In this document: in pieces, positions 1-7,425 of the stretch
Position numbering within the stretch: position 1 is the first letter of the stretch
Layout: the number at the start of each line of letters is the position of its first letter
Assembly (NCBI GenBank): GCA_964619265.1
Contig: CAZUCE010000043.1
Span: 1-32,951, forward strand
Length of the DNA: 32,951 bases
Direction: 5' to 3'
From: CAZUCE01 sp964619265
GTDB taxonomy: Bacteria > Planctomycetota > UBA1135 > GCA-002686595
Position numbers and translations under genes: made by a program
Notes under the pieces: model-generated
The model's database searches: none
The model's input: only the letters and a program-made list of their open reading frames with translations
What the model was told of the DNA's origin: nothing

Positions 1-17
1 GCACCGTATTACCGATC
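1..17 (-). repeat. 17-nt terminal inverted repeat, left copy
   Basis: These 17 bases are the exact reverse complement of 32919-32935 at the other end of the window. Read in the direction of the adjacent glycosyltransferase gene, the element starts at the last base of that gene's TAG stop. I saw no internal copy. It may be a dispersed 3'-end repeat or a sequence at which assembly broke. Confidence 0.7.
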
Positions 18-1351
18 TAGCGCGCAGCATCACCCGCCGGGTTCAGGCCCGCGTCGTACCGCTGTCGCAGTCGGATCCAACGGTCTGGGTTCGGCGCCGG
101 TGTTTGCGGTTCGTGTGGCGGCGCAGCCCGCGCGCGCTCGTAGACCTCGGCCAGGCGTCGTGCATAGATCTCGGGCGTCGGCGACGGCGGGGGCGCGGCC
201 GCGGCAAGCCGTGCACGAAGTTCCGGGTCTGCCGCCAACCGACCCATGGCTCGAGCCCAGCCCTGTTGATCCCCGTCTGGCACGACCAAGCTGTCGCCGG
301 CAGCCCGTTCGCCGTAGGCCCCCAGGTCGGTGAGCACCATCGGCAACCCAAGTTCGCGCGCTTCGTCGATCACGAACCCGAAGGTCTCGAGACACCGCGA
401 AGGAAACAGCGCCACGTCCAAGCCGGCGGTGGCCAAGTCCGCAAATTCGAAGGCTCCGTGCTCGATCACGGTTGCCCCCGCCGCGGCTTGGAGGACCGAG
501 CGGCGGTAGGAGTCCGGAAGCAACTCGCCGAACAGGTGCAGCTCGGCCGCTTCCGCCGGCAAAGCCTCGCAGGCCTCGGAAAAGGCCCGCACCGCGAGGT
601 CGGTACCCTTGTGAGCCCCGAGTCGGCCCCAGGTAGCGAACCGCACCGGGCCCCCGGCGCGAGCTGGGGCGCGGGGCACATCCGGATGGGGAACGTAGCC
701 GAGCGGGATCGCCTCAAGCTCCAAGTCTCCAAGCCCGCCCAGCTCGACCAGGCTCTTGGCTATTCCAGGCAAAAGCGTGACCAGCGCTCGAGCCCGCTCA
801 AGCTCAGACCGCAGGCTTTGACCGAACAGTTCGATCGACTCCTCCACGAGGGCATCGTCCTCGAAGCCAAATCGCGGAGCGCAAGGGCCGCAGGATTCGA
901 ATCCCATCCGCCGCAGGCAGGCCGCCCCCGCCGAATCCTGGCGATAGGCGCGCGGGCAGGTGACGAGGAAGTCGTGCAAGGTGACGACGGCCGGGATTCC
1001 AAGCCGCTCGGCCGTGGCGACCAGATCGGTTGAAAGAGCGATCCAGGAGTGCACATGGACCAAGTCCGGCCGCTCGGCGTCGAACGTCTGGGCGATCAGC
1101 CGGCTGGCCTCCAGGTGGTGGCCGCGGGCGTGATGCACGTGGTGAAGATCGTCCCGGTACAGCCGCAAAACTCGCAGACCCACAGCCTCCTGCTCTTCCA
1201 CCAGCGGCTCCGGGCGACCCTCCAAGCTGCCGGCCAAGATCGCAACCTCGTGGCCTGCGGCGAGCTGGGCGCGGGCCACATCGCGTACGTGGGCCTGGAT
1301 GCCCCCGGGGCCCTCGGGAAAAAACACCGGAGCTACGTGCAAGATCTTCAC
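17..1351 (-). CDS. Glycosyltransferase family 4 (GT-B fold)
   Basis: Predicted cytoplasmic or membrane-associated glycosyltransferase that moves a sugar from a nucleotide-sugar donor to a glycan or lipid-linked acceptor; the substrate cannot be read from sequence. With the GTG start at 1351 the protein is 444 aa and opens directly with the family's N-terminal strand (KILHVAPVFFPEGPGGIQAH). The in-frame sequence upstream of that GTG is arginine-rich and unlike the family, so I reject the longer reading from 1432. The C-terminal nucleotide-sugar lobe has the EX7E motif, E322 and E330, in the context ETFGFVIDEARELGLP. The last ~35 residues are a Pro/Ala/Arg-rich tail. It diverges from the family-2 glycosyltransferase across about 120 bp, which suggests a shared glycan pathway. 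Family assignment is firm; the acceptor is unknown. Confidence 0.88.
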   Translation of the reverse strand: MKILHVAPVFFPEGPGGIQAHVRDVARAQLAAGHEVAILAGSLEGRPEPLVEEQEAVGLRVLRLYRDDLHHVHHARGHHLEASRLIAQTFDAERPDLVHVHSWIALSTDLVATAERLGIPAVVTLHDFLVTCPRAYRQDSAGAACLRRMGFESCGPCAPRFGFEDDALVEESIELFGQSLRSELERARALVTLLPGIAKSLVELGGLGDLELEAIPLGYVPHPDVPRAPARAGGPVRFATWGRLGAHKGTDLAVRAFSEACEALPAEAAELHLFGELLPDSYRRSVLQAAAGATVIEHGAFEFADLATAGLDVALFPSRCLETFGFVIDEARELGLPMVLTDLGAYGERAAGDSLVVPDGDQQGWARAMGRLAADPELRARLAAAAPPPSPTPEIYARRLAEVYERARAAPPHEPQTPAPNPDRWIRLRQRYDAGLNPAGDAAR

Positions 1352-1470
1352 GACGGGCCAGCCTACCAACGCCCTCCTGCAGGCGGCACTTCTCGGCTCC
1401 CTCGACTGGCGGTGGGAGAGGCGCTCCCGCATCCTCTATCCCGCGGGCCCTATGGTCCGATGGACTTCCT

Positions 1471-2631
1471 GTGACCGACGTCTCGATCCTGATCGTCAAT
1501 TTCAACTCGTTCGGCGTGCTCGCCGGCGCGTTGGAGAGCCTCCACGCCCATCCAGCCGCCGGACCCGACGGGAAGCCGCTCGAGTACGAGATCATCGTCG
1601 TCGACAACAACTCTCCCCACCGGCCGGAGGCCGAAGTCCAAGCCGTCCGCGATGCTCTGCGAGAAGGCCGCGACCAGTTGATTCTCCATGACGAGAACGG
1701 TGGCTACGGCAAGGGGATGAACCTCGCCTACGGGCACTCCAGCGGACGCACGCTGCTGGTCTCGAACCCCGATGTGCTGTACCAGCCGCACTGCCTGACG
1801 CGACTGCTCGAACCCCTCGACCGGGACCCTTCGATCGGCGCCACGGCTCCGCTGACCTTTGGCGACCCGGGGCTCGAGAGCCTGCTGCCCACCGGCATCG
1901 TTCCACGGTTGCTCGATCGTCCGCGATTGGCCTGGGCCGCGATCAGCGCACGGGGTTTGCGCCACTATCACAAGCTGCGCACGCCCCGCTACCTCCCCCT
2001 GTGGCGGCCAGAAGAGAACATCGATCTGGAGATGTTTGCGGGCTGGGGCTTTCTCATTCGGCGCGAACTGATCGAGCGAATCGGGTTCTTCGACGAGCGC
2101 TACCCCCTGTACTACGAGGACACGGATTTGTCGTTGCGCGTGTTGCAGGCGGACCAGCGAATTGTCCAAGTGAAGGATGCGCACCTCGTCCACCTATACA
2201 ACCAGTCAGGCAAGACGGCGCCGGACATCGTCACCCAGCGCCATGACCTTTCGGAGCGATTGTTCTTTCGTCGTTGGAAAGGCCCGCTCGGTGCACTTGT
2301 CCTGGATGCGACGCGGGCTTTCCTGCGCAGCAATTTCGCCCAGAAACGCGCCGGACTCCCCCGCCACGCCCAGTTGCAGTCAACGCGACTCGAGGGCGAT
2401 CGACCGATGGTCCAACTCGCCTCGCCCTGTGAGGACTTCCTGGTCGAGATCGCGTTCGATCCCTACTTTTATCTTGCCGCAGCCTGCTTCGGATCCGGCG
2501 ACCGCTGGTCCCCGGGCCCGGTCCTGTCCGCTCACCTCGTGCAGGACACGTATTTCCGAATCGTCGATCTCACCGGCTCTGCGCCGCGCGAACTCGGCGT
2601 CTGGCACCACGATCCCCACGCCAACCGTTGA
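1471..2631 (+). CDS. Glycosyltransferase family 2, rhamnosyltransferase-like
   Basis: Inverting GT-A glycosyltransferase, 386 aa, probably building a cell-surface or secreted glycan. The GTG at 1471 is chosen because it immediately precedes the first beta strand (TDVSILIVNFNSF) and nothing in frame upstream resembles the family. Visible motifs are the nucleotide-binding VVDNNSP (D45), SNPDVLY with D101 in the DXD position, and the YYEDTDLSLR motif with E216/D217 typical of WbbL-type rhamnosyltransferases. Residues ~290-386 form an extra C-terminal region with no motif I recognise. The stop TGA lies inside the next gene's TTG start (TTGA), so the downstream methyltransferase is probably translationally coupled. 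The donor sugar is inferred only from family resemblance. Confidence 0.88.
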   Translation: MTDVSILIVNFNSFGVLAGALESLHAHPAAGPDGKPLEYEIIVVDNNSPHRPEAEVQAVRDALREGRDQLILHDENGGYGKGMNLAYGHSSGRTLLVSNPDVLYQPHCLTRLLEPLDRDPSIGATAPLTFGDPGLESLLPTGIVPRLLDRPRLAWAAISARGLRHYHKLRTPRYLPLWRPEENIDLEMFAGWGFLIRRELIERIGFFDERYPLYYEDTDLSLRVLQADQRIVQVKDAHLVHLYNQSGKTAPDIVTQRHDLSERLFFRRWKGPLGALVLDATRAFLRSNFAQKRAGLPRHAQLQSTRLEGDRPMVQLASPCEDFLVEIAFDPYFYLAAACFGSGDRWSPGPVLSAHLVQDTYFRIVDLTGSAPRELGVWHHDPHANR

Positions 2632-3380
2632 ACGCAAACTTCAACCGCACGCTGCGTCGGCTAGCCGACGAATTCCACGCTCCCGAAGCCGCTGCGCTGC
2701 GCGGTGAACTGCACGGGCTCGTTCACGAACTAACCGGCCTGGGTCTCGAATTGCGGCTCGACCACGGGCGCGACTGGGAGAACGTGCACTGCTTGCTCGA
2801 ATTGAAGCGTGGAACAGGCGAGTATCCCGCCAAGCTGCTCGATGTCGGTGGCGGCAACAGCCCGGTGGCTACCTATCTGGCGCGCGCCGGCTGCGACGTG
2901 ACCGTGCTCGACGTCGATCGCGGGGCGCTCGCCCAGCTCGAACACAACGCGAACGCACTGGGCCTCGCAGAGCGTCTACGCGGTGTGCATGGTGGCCTTG
3001 GGCCGTGGCCGCTGGCGGACAACGGCTTCGACGCCGTGCTCTCGATCTCGGTCGTCGAGGGCATCCTGCGCTCCAAGCGCCCGGAGCACTTCGCGGAACT
3101 GTGTCGCGTGCTGCAACCCGGTGGACACGCCCTGATGACCTTCGATTTCGGCCCCGGTTCGCGCTTCGTCTCCGATGCGCCGCACACAGCCGAAGAGGTC
3201 GAGCGGGATCTGGTAGCCCTCTCGGGCCTCGAGCGCGTGGGCGAACCGTTCTGCGACCTGGGCGTCGACCCCCACCTCGGTCCGCCCATCAAGGTTCTCG
3301 CCCCGACCCCCGATGGGCTCGATCAGCGGGTGATCGAGTACACATTTGGGGCGATACACTTGCGCCGCCGGGGCTCCTGA
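2628..3380 (+). CDS. Class I SAM-dependent methyltransferase
   Basis: A 250-aa Rossmann-fold methyltransferase. Motif I is LLDVGGGNSPVA (D72 and the glycine loop), followed by the acidic strand VTVLDVD that contacts the SAM ribose, then a motif-IV-like segment FDAVLSISVVEGI and LQPGGHALMTFDF. The TTG start at 2628 overlaps the stop of the glycosyltransferase by 3 nt, which fixes the start and indicates coupled expression. The ~70 residues before motif I may bind the acceptor. Given its partner, it could methylate a sugar or the end of a glycan chain, but that is inference; the methyl acceptor cannot be read from the sequence. A GC-rich hairpin overlaps the stop codon but has no T-tract. Confidence 0.85.
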   Translation: MNANFNRTLRRLADEFHAPEAAALRGELHGLVHELTGLGLELRLDHGRDWENVHCLLELKRGTGEYPAKLLDVGGGNSPVATYLARAGCDVTVLDVDRGALAQLEHNANALGLAERLRGVHGGLGPWPLADNGFDAVLSISVVEGILRSKRPEHFAELCRVLQPGGHALMTFDFGPGSRFVSDAPHTAEEVERDLVALSGLERVGEPFCDLGVDPHLGPPIKVLAPTPDGLDQRVIEYTFGAIHLRRRGS

Positions 3381-3436
3381 GGGCCCCCTGGACCCCTAGG
3401 CAGAGAATTCAGGACACCGAAACCGAGCTTCGGCCG

Positions 3437-3919
3437 ATGATCGTGCTGCGGCTGGCTCTTCTCCCCATGCTCTCCCGTCTCCGTCCCATCCTTGTGCTGG
3501 CGCTGCTCAGCGTCGCGCAGCTCCTCGCGCTTCCGCTGGCGTGGTCGGGGAGCATCTGGAACGAATCGGGGCTCGAGCCGGCCGGCACCGAGAGCTGCTG
3601 CTGCTGCGGGGATCTCCCGGGAATCCCAGCCTGCACGGGATGTGCGCCGGCCGGGGAACGCGACTTTCCGGACGGACAAGAGCAGGCCGAGAGCAACTGT
3701 CCGTGCGCGACGGCGCCCTCGCTGCCCTGGCCGGAGGGTCCGAGCGAGCCGATGGGCCTCGAACCCAAAGGACCCGAGTCACCCAAGTCTCTCTGCGGCG
3801 ATTCGGAATTGTCCAAGGTTTGGCCGTCCATCGCTACTCGGGGAGCCAGAGCTCCCGATCCGCCACCCGAAGTGGCGCGGAAGACCCAACCGGTCTTCAC
3901 CCAGGCGTTCCGGCTTTGA
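3437..3919 (+). CDS. Cysteine-rich secreted protein preceding the copper efflux genes
   Basis: Unrecognised protein of 160 aa with a strong hydrophobic N-terminal segment (RPILVLALLSVAQLLALPLAWS), most likely a signal peptide; a start at the second Met (3467) is equally possible. The mature part is short, Pro/Glu/Ser-rich and has nine cysteines: a run of four at C54-C57, a CTGC at C66-C69, a CPC at C88-C90 and C120. Such clustered thiols suit soft-metal binding or disulfides outside the cytoplasm. It lies 174 bp upstream of the CusC-like gene on the same strand, so a role as a periplasmic copper/silver-binding accessory is plausible but inferred. I know no named family. The coding call rests on the signal peptide, cysteine pattern and context. 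Confidence 0.6.
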   Translation: MIVLRLALLPMLSRLRPILVLALLSVAQLLALPLAWSGSIWNESGLEPAGTESCCCCGDLPGIPACTGCAPAGERDFPDGQEQAESNCPCATAPSLPWPEGPSEPMGLEPKGPESPKSLCGDSELSKVWPSIATRGARAPDPPPEVARKTQPVFTQAFRL

Positions 3920-3926
3920 GCGAGCG

Positions 3927-3975
3927 CTCGCCCCGTGGCGAGGTGCTCCCGTGTCGTCAAGGGAATCGAATTCCC
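3927..3975 (+). promoter_or_regulatory. Two inverted repeats upstream of the cus genes
   Basis: Just after the stop of the cysteine-rich gene, 3927-3942 forms a 6-bp stem (CTCGCC/GGCGAG, 4-nt loop), and 3961-3975 forms a second 6-bp stem (GGGAAT/ATTCCC, 3-nt loop). Neither is followed by a T-tract, so they are not obvious intrinsic terminators. They could be an operator for a metal-responsive repressor or RNA structure in the leader; no known consensus was matched. Confidence 0.35.
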
Positions 3976-4017
3976 GAAGGACGAACCTGCATCACGTGCG
4001 AGGCGAGCTTCGAACGG

Positions 4018-4056
4018 GGCGGCCGTGAATTCTCCGTGGAGATGCTCCGGGCCGCC
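4018..4056 (+). promoter_or_regulatory. Nested inverted repeat in the leader of the CusC-like gene
   Basis: An outer 7-bp inverted repeat (GGCGGCC at 4018-4024 with GGCCGCC at 4050-4056) encloses an inner 5-bp hairpin (TCTCC/GGAGA at 4031-4042). It ends 37 nt before the ATG at 4094. It could structure the mRNA leader or mark a binding site; function is not known. Confidence 0.35.
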
Positions 4057-4093
4057 GTGGACTGCTCTGCTTTGACCGTGACTCGTTCGAGAG

Positions 4094-5506
4094 ATGAACC
4101 CTTCCTCCTGGCTGCTGCTCTTCGCAGGGGCCACCCCACTGCTCCTCGCCGGATGCGCGAGTCGCTACAACGTTTCCACCATCGACAGCCGCACCCGCGA
4201 GCTGTTCGCGGCAACCGAAGCTCCCTCCCTCGAGCTCGGACCTCACCAGCTGACGGACGCTGAGACCCATCTGCTCGAAGTAGCCGATCTCGAAAGCTAC
4301 GTGGCGTTCGGTCTCCACAGCAGCGCTCAGTTGCGAACGGCCTTCGAGAATTGGCGCGCCAGCACCGAACGCGTGGTCCAGGTATCGAGCCTGCCGGACC
4401 CGCGACTTTCCTTTGGCGAATTCCTGGAGCAGGTCCAAACACGCACCGGGCCGCAACGCCGCCGCATCGGCCTGTCTCAGGCCTTTCCTTGGCCGGGCGA
4501 GCTCGATGCCAAGGCGAACCTCGCGACCCGGCAGGTCGAGGCAGCCTGGGAGCAGGTCGAGCAAGCGCGACTCGGAGTCGTGAGGCGCATTCAGGAGGCC
4601 TACTACGCCTATGCCTTCCTGGCCCGCGAGCTCGGAATCCGTCGCGAGCTGTTGACGCTCGTCCAAGGGCTCGAACCCGTGGTCCAGGGCCGCATTCGCG
4701 GAGGCGCCGGACAAGAGGACTTGCTGCGCTTGCAAGTTGAGCTGGGTCGGCTCGAGGACGATCTGGGAAGCCTCGAGCGCAGCAGGCCGGCGCTCTCGGC
4801 GCGCTTGGCCGATGCGATGAACTGGCCCCTTGAGTCGGCTGCGCTGCTGCCTTTGCCGCGCCTTGAGATTCCGTCAACCCAAACCCGAGCGACCGCCGAA
4901 TTGCTGGACATCGCGCTCGAAGCCAACCCCAAGCTGCGCGGCCTAGAGCGACAGCTGGCTGCCGCGGAAAGCGCCGAGCAACTCTCGGCGTTTAAGGGTC
5001 GGCCGAACTTCACGGCTCGCGTCGACTACATCCAAACCGGCGAAGCGCTGAGCTCCACGACACCAGGCAGCGGCAACGATCCGTTGTTCGTTGGCTTCTC
5101 TATGAGCTTGCCCGTGTGGCGCGCCAGCATTTCGGCCGCCGAGCGCGAAGCGAAGCACCGGGTGCGCGCAGCCCGCGCTCAACTCGACCAAGGGCGCTCC
5201 CTGCTGCACGCCGACATCGTCGAACAGGCCTACTTCGTCGAGGATGCCCAGCGTCGCATCGAGCTGTTCCAAAATTCGCTCCTACCGAGGGCCCGCGAAG
5301 CCCTCCAGCTCACGACGGCCTCGTACCGGTCAGGAAACGCCACCGTCCTAGACCTCCTCGACTCTGAACGCGCGCTCCTCGAGTTCGAACTGTCCCTTTG
5401 GCGTGCCTGCCGCGCCTACTTGCAGGGCGAAGCGCGGCTCCACGAACTCCTTGGCGGCAAACAGCTGCTCGACAGTCTCCCTACGCCGGCGGAACCCACC
5501 CGATGA
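4094..5506 (+). CDS. cusC: TolC/CusC-type outer-membrane efflux lipoprotein
   Basis: Outer-membrane channel of a tripartite RND metal pump, 470 aa. The N-terminus is a lipoprotein signal with lipobox LLAG-C21, as in CusC-like factors that are acylated. The body shows the duplicated outer-membrane efflux protein pattern: long amphipathic helices such as residues ~125-230 (RQVEAAWEQVEQARLGVVRR) and ~340-460 (SAAEREAKHRVRAARAQLDQ), plus a short strand segment near PNFTARVDYIQT. A GAGAG lies directly upstream of the ATG. The TGA stop overlaps the ATG of the membrane-fusion gene (ATGA), so the three pump genes are coupled. The family is clear; the metal-specific name comes from the neighbouring CusA-like pump. 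Confidence 0.85.
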   Translation: MNPSSWLLLFAGATPLLLAGCASRYNVSTIDSRTRELFAATEAPSLELGPHQLTDAETHLLEVADLESYVAFGLHSSAQLRTAFENWRASTERVVQVSSLPDPRLSFGEFLEQVQTRTGPQRRRIGLSQAFPWPGELDAKANLATRQVEAAWEQVEQARLGVVRRIQEAYYAYAFLARELGIRRELLTLVQGLEPVVQGRIRGGAGQEDLLRLQVELGRLEDDLGSLERSRPALSARLADAMNWPLESAALLPLPRLEIPSTQTRATAELLDIALEANPKLRGLERQLAAAESAEQLSAFKGRPNFTARVDYIQTGEALSSTTPGSGNDPLFVGFSMSLPVWRASISAAEREAKHRVRAARAQLDQGRSLLHADIVEQAYFVEDAQRRIELFQNSLLPRAREALQLTTASYRSGNATVLDLLDSERALLEFELSLWRACRAYLQGEARLHELLGGKQLLDSLPTPAEPTR

Positions 5507-7425
5507 AAACCACGAATCAAGTCCTGATCTTGGCCGGCGTTGCCTTGGCCCTGTTCGTCGCCGGTCGATCCTCCGTGAATTGGGGCATCCCGAGCTCTAC
5601 CGCGGAATCCGGCGAACCCCACGCCCACGGCACGGACGAAGCCCACGAGCCCTCCCTATGGACCTGTCCGATGCACCCCCAAATCAAGCTGCCCGACTTT
5701 GGGGTCTGTCCGATCTGCAGCATGGACCTCGTCGAGCTAACCGGCGGCGGCGAGGAAGATCCACGCAGGCTGGTCATGTCGCCCGCCTCCAAGGCGCTGG
5801 CTCAAATCGCCTCTGAACCGGTTCGGCGCCGAAACGTGACGCGCTCGGTGCGCTTGGTTGGCAAGGTTGACTATGACGAGACGGCGATCCGCACCATCTC
5901 GGCTTGGGTTCCGGGTCGCATCGATCGTCTGTATGTGGACTACACCGGCGTTCGTGTCAGCGAAGGCGATCACCTTGTGTGGCTCTACAGCCCAGAGCTT
6001 CTAACCGCCCAGGAAGAGCTGCTCGCCGCTTCCGCGAGGCTGGAGACCACGGCGGGCGAACGCAGCGAATTTCTTGCGACGAGCAATCGCGATGCCTACA
6101 GCTCCGCGCGCGAGAAGCTCTTGCTTTGGGGTTTGACCGAGGCGCAGGTCTTGGAGATCGAAACGCGCGGCACCGCCAGCGACCGCGTCGAGCTCACCTC
6201 GCCGAGCTCCGGAGTCGTGATCGAGAAATTGGTGGACGAAGGGGCCTACGTTCAAACTGGAACACACATCTACCGCATCGCGGACCTCAGCCAACTGTGG
6301 CTGCGGTTGGACGCCTATGAACAGGATCTGGCTTGGCTGCGCCACGGCCAAGAGGTGTGGGTCGAAGTCGAAGCGCTGCCGGGGATGCGCGTACAGGGCG
6401 TAATTGCCACGATCGATCCGTACCTGGACGAGCGCACGCGCACGGCCAAGGTGCGCGTGAACGTGGACAATCGAGATGGGCAGCTCAAACCCGGCATGTT
6501 TGTGCGGGCCGTGGCAAGCGCGCGGCTAGGTGCCGGAGGCGCGGTGCTCGACCAACAACTGGCCGGCAAATGGGTCAGTCCGATGCACCCGGAAATCGTC
6601 AGGGACGAGCCCGGGCAATGCGATGTGTGTGGCATGGACCTGGTGCGCGCGGAGGACCTGGGACTGGTGCCCGAGGCTCCGAATACCTCGGAGCGTCCAC
6701 TGGTCATCCCGGCCAGCGCGGTCTTGATCACCGGCCAACGCGCCGTGGTCTATGTGGACGTCGCGGGAACGGCTTCGCCCACCTTTGAGGGGCGCGAAGT
6801 CGTGTTGGGTCCGCGAGCCGGAGATGAGTACCTGGTGCTCGGGGGACTCGCGGAAGGCGAACGTGTTGTGACGAACGGCGCGTTCCGTATCGACAGCTCG
6901 ATGCAGATCCTGGCTAGGCCGAGCATGATGGACATGCCCGCCGAAGGAGATCCGGCGAGCAGCCCCGAGGCAAGACGCTTCCGCGCTTCGCTGGCACCGA
7001 TCTACCAAGCCTACCTGGAGGCCCAACGCCAACTCGCGGGCGATCACTTCGCCGCGGCGCAGCGGGCGCTGAACGAACTTGCCCCGCAGCTCGAAGACCT
7101 CTCGGCGGCTGGCTTGGAATCAGAGGATCGCGAGCTGTGGCGCAAGGAACGCGGTGCCCTGACCGAATCGCTCGTCAGCGCGGCGGGCGCCCGCGATATC
7201 GAGGAGTTGCGTAGCGCCTTCGAGCCGGTGTCGCGTGCCCTGCTCGCCCTCGTGCGTGGCTTCGGCCACGACGGTCCGGCAGCGCTGGCGGAGGTCTACT
7301 GCCCGATGGCGTTCAATGACACCGGCGCTTCGTGGCTGCAGGAGGGCACGGAGGTGCTCAACCCATACTTCGGAGCTTCGATGCTGCGCTGTGGTTCCGT
7401 CCTTCAGGAAGTGCAGGCGCGGTGA
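5503..7425 (+). CDS. cusB: CusB-like membrane fusion protein with two heavy-metal-binding domains and DUF3347
   Basis: Periplasmic adaptor linking the CusA-like pump to the CusC-like channel, 640 aa (E. coli CusB is about 400). An N-terminal hydrophobic anchor (residues ~6-22) is followed by a heavy-metal-binding domain at 53-76 (WTCPMHP with C55, M57, H58; CPICSMDL with C69, C72, M74). The barrel-sandwich and beta-barrel adaptor body spans ~95-345 (SAWVPGRIDRLYVDYTGVRV; QLKPGMFVRAV). A second copy of the metal-binding domain lies at 357-380 (WVSPMHP with S359 in place of the first cysteine, then C373 and C376). Residues ~490-640 form a DUF3347 domain with CPMAFN (C600, M602), NPYFG and LRCG (C630). 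The ATG at 5503 is fixed by the ATGA overlap and anchor sequence. The stop overlaps the next GTG start. Confidence 0.9.
   Translation: MKTTNQVLILAGVALALFVAGRSSVNWGIPSSTAESGEPHAHGTDEAHEPSLWTCPMHPQIKLPDFGVCPICSMDLVELTGGGEEDPRRLVMSPASKALAQIASEPVRRRNVTRSVRLVGKVDYDETAIRTISAWVPGRIDRLYVDYTGVRVSEGDHLVWLYSPELLTAQEELLAASARLETTAGERSEFLATSNRDAYSSAREKLLLWGLTEAQVLEIETRGTASDRVELTSPSSGVVIEKLVDEGAYVQTGTHIYRIADLSQLWLRLDAYEQDLAWLRHGQEVWVEVEALPGMRVQGVIATIDPYLDERTRTAKVRVNVDNRDGQLKPGMFVRAVASARLGAGGAVLDQQLAGKWVSPMHPEIVRDEPGQCDVCGMDLVRAEDLGLVPEAPNTSERPLVIPASAVLITGQRAVVYVDVAGTASPTFEGREVVLGPRAGDEYLVLGGLAEGERVVTNGAFRIDSSMQILARPSMMDMPAEGDPASSPEARRFRASLAPIYQAYLEAQRQLAGDHFAAAQRALNELAPQLEDLSAAGLESEDRELWRKERGALTESLVSAAGARDIEELRSAFEPVSRALLALVRGFGHDGPAALAEVYCPMAFNDTGASWLQEGTEVLNPYFGASMLRCGSVLQEVQAR

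Noticed and set aside
1030..1470. N-terminal extension of the family-2 glycosyltransferase
   Set aside because: The open frame upstream of 1471 is Arg/Pro/Gly-rich, lies antisense to the family-4 glycosyltransferase, and has no family resemblance.
3370..3387. Intrinsic terminator after the methyltransferase gene
   Set aside because: GGGGC/GCCCC can pair across the stop codon, but the stem is short and no T-run follows.
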